In this document: piece by piece, positions 18,401 through 26,700 of the stretch | How the letters are laid out: each line of letters starts with the position of its first letter | Position numbering within the stretch: the stretch's first letter is position 1 | Origin: Flavobacterium rhamnosiphilum | Lineage (GTDB): Bacteria > Bacteroidota > Bacteroidia > Flavobacteriales > Flavobacteriaceae | DNA: 64,000 nt | Reading direction: 5' to 3' | Assembly (NCBI RefSeq): GCF_004349195.1 | Contig: NZ_SMLG01000006.1 | Location: 62,001-126,000, forward strand | The notes under the pieces: generated by a model | Seen by the model: the letters and a program-made list of their open reading frames with translations, nothing else | Told to the model about the DNA's origin: nothing | The model's database searches: none | Program-made: the position numbers and the translations under genes

Positions 18401-19747
18401 TTATATTCCTAAGAAATTACTAGGAGTGATTTGCATCAACTCGGCTTTAATTTCATCCGAAACTTCTAAGGTTGCTATAAAACCGTGAATTGCTTTTTTA
18501 TCAATCGCTTCATTGGTTCTGGTCAATCCTTTCAACGCTTCATACGGATTAGGATAGGCTTCGCGACGTAAGATTGTTTGAATCGCTTCAGCAACAACGG
18601 CCCAGTTTTTCTCTAAATCTTCATGGAATTTTGGTTCGTTCAATAACAATTTGTTCAATCCTTTCAAAGTAGCTTCAAAAGCGATTAATGTGTGTCCCAT
18701 TGGCACACCAATATTTCTCAAAACGGTACTGTCCGTTAAATCGCGTTGTAATCTTGACAATGGTAATTTAGCCGATAAATGTTCGAAAATAGCATTAGCA
18801 ATTCCTAAATTTCCTTCTGAATTTTCAAAATCAATTGGGTTTACTTTATGTGGCATCGCCGAAGAACCTATTTCTCCCGCTTTGATTTTTTGTTTGAAAT
18901 ATTCCATTGAAACGTATGTCCAGATATCTCGGTCTAAATCAATGATGATTGTATTTATTCTTTTCAAAGCATCAAAAAACGCGGCGAAATGATCGTAATG
19001 CTCAATTTGTGTAGTAGGGAAGGAGTGGTGTAAACCAAGATTTTCTTCCACAAATTTCCCTCCAAATTTTCTCCAGTCAATTTGAGGATACGCCACATGA
19101 TGTGCGTTATAATTTCCGGTTGCACCACCAAATTTAGCCGCAAAAGGAACATTAAATAACAAACGCATTTGCTCTTCTAAACGTTCTACAAAAACACCAA
19201 TTTCTTTACCCAAACGAGTTGGAGAAGCCGGTTGTCCATGCGTACGAGCCAACATTGGAATAGCCGCCCATTCAACGCTTAAATCTTTCAGTTTTGATGT
19301 TAAAGTAATCAAAGAAGGCATATACACTTTCTCAAAAGCTTCTTTTGTAGAAAGCGGAATCGCCGTATTATTAATATCTTGAGAAGTCAATCCAAAGTGG
19401 ATGAACTCTTTATATTGGGACAAGCCTAATTTTTCAAAAGCATCTTTGATGAAGTATTCCACCGCTTTTACATCATGGTTGGTCACTTTCTCCGTTTCTT
19501 TAATCCAAAGGGCATCTTCAGTAGAGAAATTTTTATAGATGTTACGTAAGCTTTCGAATAAATTCGGGTTTACGGTTGCAAGTTGTGGCAAAGGCACTTC
19601 GCACAAAGCAATGAAATATTCAATTTCAACCAATACGCGGTATTTGATTAAAGCTTCTTCAGAGAAAAATGGAGCCAGCGAAATAGTCTTGTTTCTATAT
19701 CTTCCGTCGATTGGCGATATAGCATTCAATTCGTTTAAAGTAGTCAT
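18401..19747 (-). CDS. purB: Adenylosuccinate lyase
   Basis: A 448-aa fumarase/aspartase-superfamily enzyme acting twice in purine synthesis (SAICAR to AICAR, and adenylosuccinate to AMP). Landmarks are AISPIDGRYRNKT at the start, KVTNHDVKAVEYF, the active-site HFGLTSQDINNTA, ARTHGQPASPT and the catalytic-Ser loop GSSAMPHKVNPIDFENSEGN. It is monocistronic with its own promoter box and terminator. The length is normal for the long PurB subtype. Confidence 0.97.
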   Translation of the reverse strand: MTTLNELNAISPIDGRYRNKTISLAPFFSEEALIKYRVLVEIEYFIALCEVPLPQLATVNPNLFESLRNIYKNFSTEDALWIKETEKVTNHDVKAVEYFIKDAFEKLGLSQYKEFIHFGLTSQDINNTAIPLSTKEAFEKVYMPSLITLTSKLKDLSVEWAAIPMLARTHGQPASPTRLGKEIGVFVERLEEQMRLLFNVPFAAKFGGATGNYNAHHVAYPQIDWRKFGGKFVEENLGLHHSFPTTQIEHYDHFAAFFDALKRINTIIIDLDRDIWTYVSMEYFKQKIKAGEIGSSAMPHKVNPIDFENSEGNLGIANAIFEHLSAKLPLSRLQRDLTDSTVLRNIGVPMGHTLIAFEATLKGLNKLLLNEPKFHEDLEKNWAVVAEAIQTILRREAYPNPYEALKGLTRTNEAIDKKAIHGFIATLEVSDEIKAELMQITPSNFLGI

Positions 19748-19772
19748 TGTTTTGTTGTTTGTTCGAAAGGCA

Positions 19773-19780
19773 CAAAAATA
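19773..19780 (-). promoter_or_regulatory. -7 promoter box of purB
   Basis: TATTTTTG on the minus strand, 25 bases before the purB ATG. The upstream sequence is made of near-repeats of TTATAACTTGTAAC, which makes the -33 element ambiguous. Confidence 0.6.
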
Positions 19781-19875
19781 GTTATAAGTTACAAGTTATG
19801 GGGTATAAGTTTAGATTTTTTGCGGGAATTCTTTATTGAAACTAAAATTTTTCATTGCCATTGCGATTGATTTTG

Positions 19876-20565
19876 TTATTGATTGAGTAGCCTTTCTTTC
19901 AAAAAAGCAACTCCTTCCGTGGCACGCATAGGAATTACTTCCAATGGATTTCGAAGATTTGGAATTTTTATGGGCTTTGGATCAATATAAAAAACAGGCG
20001 TTTCCCGGGTTGTGAAATCAATTAATCCAGCCGCAGGATATACTTGCAAAGAAGTTCCAATGACGGCAAAATAATCGGCACTTTGAGTTAGTGTTATCGC
20101 TTCATCAAGCGCTGGAACTTCCTCGCCAAACCAAACAATATGTGGGCGCAATTGATTTTTGTTTTCATCGAAATCGCCAAAATTCAAATCGTCCTGCCAA
20201 TCCAGAATGTAATTCGGGTTTTTGGTACTTCTCACTTTCAATAATTCGCCGTGCAAATGCAACACATTAGTACTTCCGGCGCGTTCGTGTAAATCATCCA
20301 CATTTTGTGTGATAATGTACACCTCAAAATCCTTTTCTAATTCAGCCAGAATTTGATGACCCAAATTCGGTTGTACTTCTTTGAGTTGTTTTCGTCTTTG
20401 ATTATAAAAATCCAGCACCAAAGCCGGGTTTTTATGCCAACCTTCGGGAGTTGCAACATCCATAACGTTATAACCTTCCCAAAGTCCGTCACTGTCACGA
20501 AAAGTTTTGATACCACTTTCGGCACTTATTCCTGCTCCGGTTAGGACTACTAGTTTCTTTTTCAT
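19876..20565 (-). CDS. cobB: Sirtuin NAD-dependent protein deacylase, class III, zinc-less
   Basis: A 229-aa SIR2 family protein. NAD motifs are clear: LTGAGISAESGIKTFRDSDGLWE, TQNVDDLHERAGS and the catalytic His in HLHGELLKV. After FYNQRRKQL, the Tyr and Arg three residues later match the SIRT5/CobB pair that binds succinyl or malonyl groups, so desuccinylase activity is likely. The zinc module that normally has CxxC pairs after HGELLKVR is replaced by STKNPNYILDWQDD with no Cys, so this enzyme should not bind structural zinc. GTSLQVYPAAGLI is the C-terminal NAD motif. It is a single gene. Confidence 0.88.
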   Translation of the reverse strand: MKKKLVVLTGAGISAESGIKTFRDSDGLWEGYNVMDVATPEGWHKNPALVLDFYNQRRKQLKEVQPNLGHQILAELEKDFEVYIITQNVDDLHERAGSTNVLHLHGELLKVRSTKNPNYILDWQDDLNFGDFDENKNQLRPHIVWFGEEVPALDEAITLTQSADYFAVIGTSLQVYPAAGLIDFTTRETPVFYIDPKPIKIPNLRNPLEVIPMRATEGVAFLKERLLNQ

Positions 20566-20612
20566 TTGTAAAATACATTTGTAATGTGAATCAGCTTGAA
20601 TAGCTGTTTGGC

Positions 20613-20766
20613 TGTGCCGTTAGGTACTAAATATTGGTAGTAATTAGGGTCAAAATTTATTAGCGTGCCGTTGGTACGCGACAAAACTATAAATGTTGCG
20701 TACCTACGGCACGCTAAATCCGTTTCACTTCTTGTTTTCTACCAATATTTAGTGCCTAACGGCACA
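20613..20766. repeat. Nested palindromic repeat (two concentric inverted repeats)
   Basis: Outer arms 20613-20640 and 20739-20766 are 28-base inverted copies with one mismatch, starting TGTGCCGTTAGG. Inner arms 20660-20679 and 20698-20717 are 20-base inverted copies with one mismatch, starting TTAGCGTGCCGT. Both arm sets share the TGCCGT core, so the inner palindrome resembles a copy nested in the outer one. The element could fold into one long hairpin. It lies between the divergent sirtuin and trmH-like genes and has no ORF. Confidence 0.9.
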
Positions 20767-20812
20767 TTTCAATCCTTGATTCGAATTAGTATATAAAGCT
20801 ACTCTTTTTTAG

Positions 20813-20820
20813 TATTTTTG
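20813..20820 (+). promoter_or_regulatory. -7 promoter box of the TrmH-family gene
   Basis: TATTTTTG, 17 bases before the ATG at 20838. Confidence 0.6.
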
Positions 20821-20837
20821 CAAAAAAATAACCCGCA

Positions 20838-21500
20838 ATGATTGATATCGATTACCTTAATTTTCTTGAAAATATCTTAACGGATAACCGCAAAGAAAAA
20901 TTCCTGAAAGTATTGGAAAACAGAACCAAGCATTTTACGATTGCTGTTGAGGATATTTTTCAAATGCACAATACGAGCGCGGTAATGCGCAGTTGTGAGA
21001 TTTTTGGGATTCAGGAATTGAATGTTATCGAGCAGCGTTACGGAAAAAGTATAGACAAAGAGATTGCCATGGGTGCTCAAAAATGGGTTGACATTAACAC
21101 ATTCGACAGCATTACGAATTGTGTGGATACGTTAAAAAGCAAAGGCTACCAAATCATTGCCACTACGCCACATGAGAATGATTGTTTGATGGAAGATTTT
21201 GATATTTCTAAACCGAGTGCTTTGTTTTTTGGAACAGAAAGAGACGGGTTGTCCGAAGAAATTTTGCAACGCGCCGATGGTTTTCTAAAAATTCCGATGG
21301 TAGGTTTTACCGAAAGTTTGAATATTTCGGTTTCGGCGGCAATCATCATTCAAAACTTGACGAATCGATTGCGTAATTCAAACATTGATTGGCATTTATC
21401 CGAAAATGAAATCTTAGAAAAGCGTTTGGCTTGGGCCAAAAATTCCATAAAAGACATCAAGCGAATTGAGGAACGGTATTTTGAGGAGAATCCAAGATAG
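20838..21500 (+). CDS. trmH: TrmH family (SpoU) RNA 2'-O-methyltransferase
   Basis: A 220-aa SPOUT enzyme, probably tRNA (guanosine-18)-2'-O-methyltransferase. Family motifs are present: motif 1 with the catalytic Arg (MHNTSAVMRSCEIFG), motif 2 (SALFFGTERDGLSEE) and the knot motif 3 (IPMVGFTESLNISVSAAI). The size matches TrmH rather than the longer RlmB. It is a single gene with its own promoter. The exact target nucleotide cannot be proven from sequence alone. Confidence 0.85.
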   Translation: MIDIDYLNFLENILTDNRKEKFLKVLENRTKHFTIAVEDIFQMHNTSAVMRSCEIFGIQELNVIEQRYGKSIDKEIAMGAQKWVDINTFDSITNCVDTLKSKGYQIIATTPHENDCLMEDFDISKPSALFFGTERDGLSEEILQRADGFLKIPMVGFTESLNISVSAAIIIQNLTNRLRNSNIDWHLSENEILEKRLAWAKNSIKDIKRIEERYFEENPR

Positions 21501-21571
21501 ATCGGCTATGGGTATGAATTGCAAATTCAAACAATTGTTATAAAAACTAAGTTGGAAAATGGCTTTCAAAT

Positions 21572-21877
21572 TTATGGTATGTCCTTTTCTAATTGGTCTG
21601 GATTTTGTCTTGTGTCAAAAACGGTGATAATCTCAATCTCTTTTTTGTCAAAGTTTACTCTATAGTAAAAAGTAGTTTGTTTTGTTACAACACATTTAAA
21701 AAGCCCTTTGAATAAGTATGATTCTGGACAACTTTCAGGTTGATTTGAAATTTGTTCAATTTTAGAAGTTAGCTTTTTAATAAAATCATTTCGAACCTTC
21801 AAATTCCAATGCTCTAAAAGGAACTCATTTAATTTCAAAAGTTTACTTTCAGCTAATTCGGATAAAAAGACTTTCAC
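21572..21877 (-). CDS. RelE/ParE-superfamily toxin
   Basis: A 101-aa basic protein of the RelE/ParE fold (VFLSELAESKLLKLNEFLLEHW, then IEQISNQPESCPES, then FYYRVNFDKKEIEIITVFDTRQNPD). The last block is the typical C-terminal strand with Asp-x-Arg. It starts with GTG, and its first base is also the last base of the antitoxin TAG stop (1-base overlap), which couples the two genes. It is the second gene of a toxin-antitoxin operon in antitoxin-first order. Whether it cuts mRNA (RelE) or targets gyrase (ParE) cannot be told from sequence. Confidence 0.82.
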   Translation of the reverse strand: MKVFLSELAESKLLKLNEFLLEHWNLKVRNDFIKKLTSKIEQISNQPESCPESYLFKGLFKCVVTKQTTFYYRVNFDKKEIEIITVFDTRQNPDQLEKDIP

Positions 21878-22095
21878 TAAGAGATTTTTTTAAGAAAGTC
21901 GTTGAACGCAACTCTTTTTCCTTTATTCAATTCTTTTATTCCTTTTTCAATTTCCTCTTGCTCAGCAACACTCAATTCATCCCAAAAATCTACTTTTTCT
22001 TTTTGAATAAATTCCGTAATTTTTTCGATAAATTTATCATTCTCAATGTTGAGAATGATTTTTACCAATTCTATTTTAGAAGATTGAATATCCAT
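21877..22095 (-). CDS. Addiction-module antitoxin
   Basis: A 72-aa acidic protein (SSKIELVKIILNIENDK, then DFWDELSVAEQEEIEKGIKEL, then RVAFNDFLKK). The pattern DELS-EQ-EIE-G--EL-KG is typical of small Bacteroidetes antitoxins paired with ParE-like toxins. It precedes the toxin gene with a 1-base overlap. No clear promoter box was located upstream. Confidence 0.78.
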   Translation of the reverse strand: MDIQSSKIELVKIILNIENDKFIEKITEFIQKEKVDFWDELSVAEQEEIEKGIKELNKGKRVAFNDFLKKIS

Positions 22096-22640
22096 ATCAT
22101 TTATTTCTTAAATTCAAAGTTACAAAAAATAGTCACAGCTATTCCCATCGCATTGTCTTTTTGAAGAAGAAGGAATCGTAGTAAGTATTTTGACAAAGTT
22201 TAGTTTACTCAACTTTGTTTTTTTACCATTAGCTGAGTCATTGCGAGGAACGAAGCAATCACATCTAATATTATCTTTTGATTATGTGCTTATCGTTGTC
22301 GGCACGGATTGCAAATCCGCGCAATCTGGTTGATGAAAGTCAGAGACTTTATGACGTTTTAATTTAATATCAAGTTCTGAAAATTGCGCAAAGTCAGAGA
22401 CATTTGCGCAGCATTTACGAAAAATTTATGTGTTTTCAGGAATAGAATGCGGAGCTGGGTGACAAGTTTGCGGAAGTATATAGTTTTTAGTTTAAGAAAC
22501 CGCGTTACAAACGCTACGATGGTGTTCCAAATTAAAATGGGTACTCGTTGCAAACGAGCACCAGAGTGGTACCTTTCAACTTTCGGCTTTGCAGAAAAGT
22601 TGATACGAAACGGTAATTCCACTAAATCACACACTAGCTC
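22096..22640. repeat. Mosaic of short palindromes and repeat fragments
   Basis: No convincing gene is present. Elements seen are: a hairpin with T-run, ACAAAGTT/AACTTTGT, at about 22193-22226; a CATTGCGAGGAACGAAGCAATC unit near 22238-22260, a repeat I associate with many Bacteroidetes genomes; CGGATTGCAAATCCG near 22305-22320; two GTCAGAGAC units near 22339 and 22395; CGCGTTACAAACGC near 22502; and CTCGTTGCAAACGAG near 22543. The last three palindromes share an A/TTTGCAA-like centre and look like one family. The frames open on both strands here are artefacts of palindromic composition. Confidence 0.7.
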
Positions 22641-22649
22641 AAAACGGCT

Positions 22650-23320
22650 GTTAGCACCAGTACTTATTTACCTTTGCACGTTGTCAAGTATTTAGTGTAT
22701 TCGTCCATAAACCTGTCACGTTGTTTTTTATAGTCGTCTACACTTTCAAAATTTCTGTATTCAGGTTTCATATTGTTAAAGTAGAAATAAACTGTCACAC
22801 CGTTTCTTGGGAACATAACAAATGTCCCTAATGTACTTCCAGTTTCAATTGTTGCTCTGCTAAACCCGTAAACTTTATAACCATTAAATTCAAGTTCGAT
22901 TAGGTCTTTAGTTTCCATATTTTGCGAATGTGAATTTAAATACTTCAAGTTCTCTATAAGATTTTTTTGGTCTTTGTCGTAGGATTTGTTTTCAGAAAGT
23001 TCAACTTTCAAATTTACGAATGGGGCTTTCTTTTCATTATTATACAAAACTCTGTAACCGTCAATTCTGGTCACTTCAACTTCTCCATTGTCGGTTTTTA
23101 CAGTCCTTACTTTTTCAGAAGTTTCTGGGAGTCGGTCAGGGTCAGCAGTTGTCAAACTTGTTGCTGTTTTAAATGAAATATAGCATTGTCCAATTTCATT
23201 TTTATTTGTGAAACTTAAAAGTAAGACTGTCAAAAGTATTGTTGAAAATAATGTCAGTTTTGATTTCATATTTTGTTTGTTGTTAGATGATTTCTGTGTC
23301 GTCATAGTATTGGTGCTAAC
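22650..23320. repeat. 15-bp inverted repeats exactly flanking one gene
   Basis: GTTAGCACCAGTACT at 22650-22664 and its inverted counterpart AGTATTGGTGCTAAC at 23306-23320 differ at one base. The left arm ends on the first base of the stop codon and the right arm begins on the base after the upstream-most ATG, so the ORF is boxed between them. They resemble recombination or cassette ends but do not fit canonical integron attC core sites (GTTRRRY). Confidence 0.75.
22664..23269 (-). CDS. Secreted protein of unknown function, cassette-like gene
   Basis: A 201-aa protein if started at the ATG at 23269, which gives a classic signal peptide (KSKLTLFSTILLTVLLLSF). The frame extends 12 codons further to an ATG at 23305 that abuts the inverted repeat. 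The mature protein is polar (NGEVEVTRIDGYRVLYN, then IELEFNGYKVYGFSR, then GTFVMFPRNGVTVYFYFNN), a mixed alpha/beta periplasmic or surface protein. No catalytic motif or family is recognised. The palindrome-rich surroundings and the boxing repeats suggest it arrived by transfer. Its likely promoter and long leader lie at 23366-23413. Confidence 0.7.
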   Translation of the reverse strand: MKSKLTLFSTILLTVLLLSFTNKNEIGQCYISFKTATSLTTADPDRLPETSEKVRTVKTDNGEVEVTRIDGYRVLYNNEKKAPFVNLKVELSENKSYDKDQKNLIENLKYLNSHSQNMETKDLIELEFNGYKVYGFSRATIETGSTLGTFVMFPRNGVTVYFYFNNMKPEYRNFESVDDYKKQRDRFMDEYTKYLTTCKGK

Positions 23321-23365
23321 TAGTATATAGGTCTGACGATATGCGACTTATCACACCAAATTTGG

Positions 23366-23413
23366 GTAGATAGGTCTGATAAAGGTCAGTCTTTATTTAT
23401 TTTCAAAGATATA
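23366..23413 (-). promoter_or_regulatory. Promoter and conserved leader of the cassette gene
   Basis: On the minus strand a TATCTTTG box (23404-23411) is followed by AAATAAAGACT and TTTATCAGACCTATCTAC. A nearly identical arrangement occurs before the restriction endonuclease gene (37380-37420). A second TCAGACCTATATAC copy lies downstream at about 23323-23336. The leader to the gene is about 100-130 bases. Confidence 0.6.
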
Positions 23414-23530
23414 AATTAATCGCTGAAAATACTTATAAATTGGAATTAGTAATTAATTTATTGCTAAAGATATATTCTTTGATTACAGGATCATTACGGG
23501 AAACCGTAAACAGAGTTATTTATTGCAAAA

Positions 23531-23627
23531 TCCCTAGCCCCGACAGCAGTGGAAAGCCTATGCCAGTTGAAAACCACTTTTTTCTGGCGGTGGCAGAGCG
23601 ACCAAAGGAAGCTCCTGACAGCGGCTA
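23531..23627 (+). ncRNA. Structured repeat element, family A (copy 1, diverged)
   Basis: It begins CCCTAGCCCCGACAGCAGTGG and ends GGAAGCTCCTGACAGCGG plus CTAG, the same end motifs as copies at 29132 and 49333. The inner hairpin GCCAG...CTGGC occupies the place of the A-family central stem, and CTAGCC near the start can pair with GGCTAG at the end. It lies in the 465-base gap before secA and carries no gene. It may belong to a flavobacterial structured-RNA family such as Flavo-1, which I could not verify. Confidence 0.5.
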
Positions 23628-23706
23628 GAAAAAGGGTTTGAAACCAAATAGCTTGTAGCGTAGGGCGGGAATTGCTTCTTGAAAAGATCCTGCAATAAAT
23701 TCAGGA

Positions 23707-23745
23707 TAAAAAAAATTCCCCAACTACTTTCGTAATTGGGGAATT
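23707..23745 (-). terminator. Terminator of secA
   Basis: On the minus strand ATTCCCCAATTACG, then AAAG, then TAGTTGGGGAAT form a strong stem followed by TTTTTTTTATCC. Confidence 0.9.
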
Positions 23746-23770
23746 TAATTTTAAGGAATCGAAACGGTTA

Positions 23771-26700
23771 TTAGTTAACGATAACCCATTGTCCTGAAGC
23801 GATTAAGCTTTCGGCTTTTTTGTATTTCATTTCTTGAATTTGTCCGTTAGCCACGTTTTGAATCGTTACGTTGTCATTACGATTGATTTTTGGCATATCT
23901 CTCACGATAGTTTCGGTTACTTGTCGTTGTTGCATTTCTCCCGCTTCGCGATTCGCACTTTCACTATTTGGAATTTCGTCTTTACTTAATTTATAATCTT
24001 CTTGTTGACGAACTTCTTTCGCTTCTTGAATTTGTTGATTCTCTTGAGCCGGTAAATCACCTTTGAACAAGAATGAAATCACTTCTTTATTTACATTGTC
24101 AATCATTGCTCTAAACAAATTGAACGCTTCCAATTTGTAAATAAGTAATGGATCTTTTTGTTCGTGAACCGCAAGTTGAACCGATTGTTTCAACTCATCC
24201 ATTTTACGTAAGTGTTTCTTCCAAGCTTCATCTACAATAGACAAAGTGATATTTTTTTCGAAATCAGCAACAAGTTGAGCACCCTCAGTTTCGTAGGCAC
24301 GTTTCAAATCAGTAACCACATTCAAAGATTTTATTCCGTCTGTAAAAGGAACTACGATGCGTTCAAATTGGTTGTGTTTGTCTTCGTAAACACTTTTTAT
24401 GATTGGGAATGCTTCTCTGGCACTTCTCTCGGTTTTCTCCGTGTAATATTCAAGCGTAGCTTTGTATATTTTACCGGTTAATTCCATTTCACTCAATTTA
24501 CTGAATTCACTTTCAGTAACTGGTGAAGTAATAGAGAAATAACGAATTAATTCGAATTCAAAGTTTTTGAAATTATTTGTTGCTTTGTTTTCATCAACAA
24601 TCAATTCACAGGTATCATAAAGCATGTTCGCAATATCCAATTTCAATCGCTCTCCAAACAAAGCATGACGACGACGTTTGTATACTACTTCACGTTGCGC
24701 ATTCATTACATCATCATATTCCAATAAACGTTTACGAACACCAAAGTTGTTTTCTTCTACTTTTTTCTGAGCACGTTCGATAGATTTAGTCATCATAGAA
24801 TGCTGAATCACTTCACCTTCCTGCAATCCCATTCTGTCCATAACTTTAGCCACTCTTTCAGAACCAAACAAACGCATTAGGTTGTCTTCAAGAGAAACAT
24901 AAAACTGAGAACTTCCCGGGTCACCTTGACGTCCTGCACGACCACGCAACTGACGGTCAACACGACGGGAATCATGACGTTCCGTTCCTACAATTGCTAA
25001 TCCACCAGCGGCTTTTACTTCGGCAGATAATTTAATATCGGTACCACGACCAGCCATGTTTGTTGCAATAGTTACCACACCAGGTTTTCCGGCTTCTTCA
25101 ACAATTTGTGCTTCTTGTTTGTGCATTTTTGCATTCAAGACATTGTGTGCAACGCCTCTCATTTTCAACATTCGGCTTAATAATTCTGAAATCTCTACAG
25201 AAGTTGTACCAATAAGAACCGGTCTTCCTGCTTTAGATAATTCAGTTACGTCTTCGATAACGGCATTGAATTTTTCACGAGTAGTTTTATAAATAAAATC
25301 CTCTTTGTCTATTCTTGCCATTCCTCTGTTCGTAGGAATTTCAACCACATCCAGTTTGTAGATTTGCCATAACTCTCCCGCTTCAGTAGATGCTGTTCCA
25401 GTCATTCCTCCCAGTTTGTTGTACATTCTGAAGTAATTCTGTAACGTAACTGTTGCAAATGTTTGTGTAGCGGCTTCGATTTTTACATTTTCTTTGGCTT
25501 CAATTGCTTGGTGCAATCCGTCAGAATAACGACGACCGTCCATGATACGACCTGTTTGCTCATCAACAATCATGATTTTGTTATCCATGATTACATATTC
25601 TACATCTTTTTCGAATAAAGTGTAGGCTTTCAAAAGCTGAGTCAAGGTATGAATACGCTCGCTTTTTATACCAAAATCTTGAAATAGTTGTTCTTTTTCT
25701 TCGGCTTCGGTGTCTTTATCTAATTTTTTCTTTTCGATAGCGGCAATTTCAGTTCCAATGTCCGGAAGTACAAAAAAGTCAGAGTCCGTATCTCCGGAAA
25801 GGTATTTAATTCCGTTGTCACTCAATTCAACCTGATTGTTTTTTTCTTCAATAACAAAATACAATGCCTCATCAATCTTGTGCATTTCTCTTTTGTTATC
25901 CTGCATGTATTGATTTTCGGTTTTTTGAAGCAATTGTTTAATTCCTTCTTCACTCAAAAACTTAATCAATGCTTTGTTTTTTGGTAACGCTCTGTAAGCT
26001 CTTAATAATTGGAATCCACCTTCTTTAGTATTTCCCTCTTTGATTAATTTTTTTGCTTCAGATAAGAAACCGTTAGCCAATTGTCTTTGTAAGCTAACTA
26101 AGTTTTCAATTTTTGGTTTCATTTCCATGAATTCATGACGATCTCCTTGCGGAACCGGACCTGAAATAATCAATGGTGTTCTGGCATCATCAATCAAAAC
26201 TGAATCGACCTCATCGACAATAGCGTAATTGTGTTTTCGTTGCACTAAATCTTCTGGCGAATGTGCCATATTATCTCTTAAGTAGTCAAAACCAAATTCA
26301 TTATTGGTTCCGTAAGTGATATCAGCATCATACGCTTTTTTTCTTCCTTCTGAACTGGGTTGGTAATTGTCAATACATTCAACAGTCATACCGTGGAATT
26401 CGAATAATGGTGCTTTCCAAGTACTATCTCTTTTTGCCAAATAATCATTCACAGTTACTAAATGTACACCGTTTCCAGTTAAGGCATTTAAGTAAAGCGG
26501 TAAGGTTGCCACCAATGTTTTTCCTTCCCCTGTTTGCATTTCGGCAATTTTACCTTCGTGCAAAACCATTCCGCCAATTAATTGTACGTCATAGTGAATC
26601 ATGTCCCAAGTAATTTCTTTCCCTGCTGCATTCCAAGAATTTGCCCAAATGGCATTGTCACCATCTAAGGTAATGTAGCTTTTAGTAGCTGAAAGTTCAC

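Noticed and set aside
22359..22695. Overlapping frames of 91 and 103 codons on both strands
   Set aside because: They lie in a palindrome mosaic, read through inverted repeats, and have no protein-like composition or promoter.
22650..23320. Integron gene cassette with attC sites
   Set aside because: Ends read GTTAGCA, which breaks the GTTRRRY core rule, there is no integrase and no array. Kept only as a cassette-like observation.
23440..23628. Plus-strand frame of 62 codons before secA
   Set aside because: It coincides with a family A structured repeat and the Pro/Glu-rich end is repeat sequence, not a protein.
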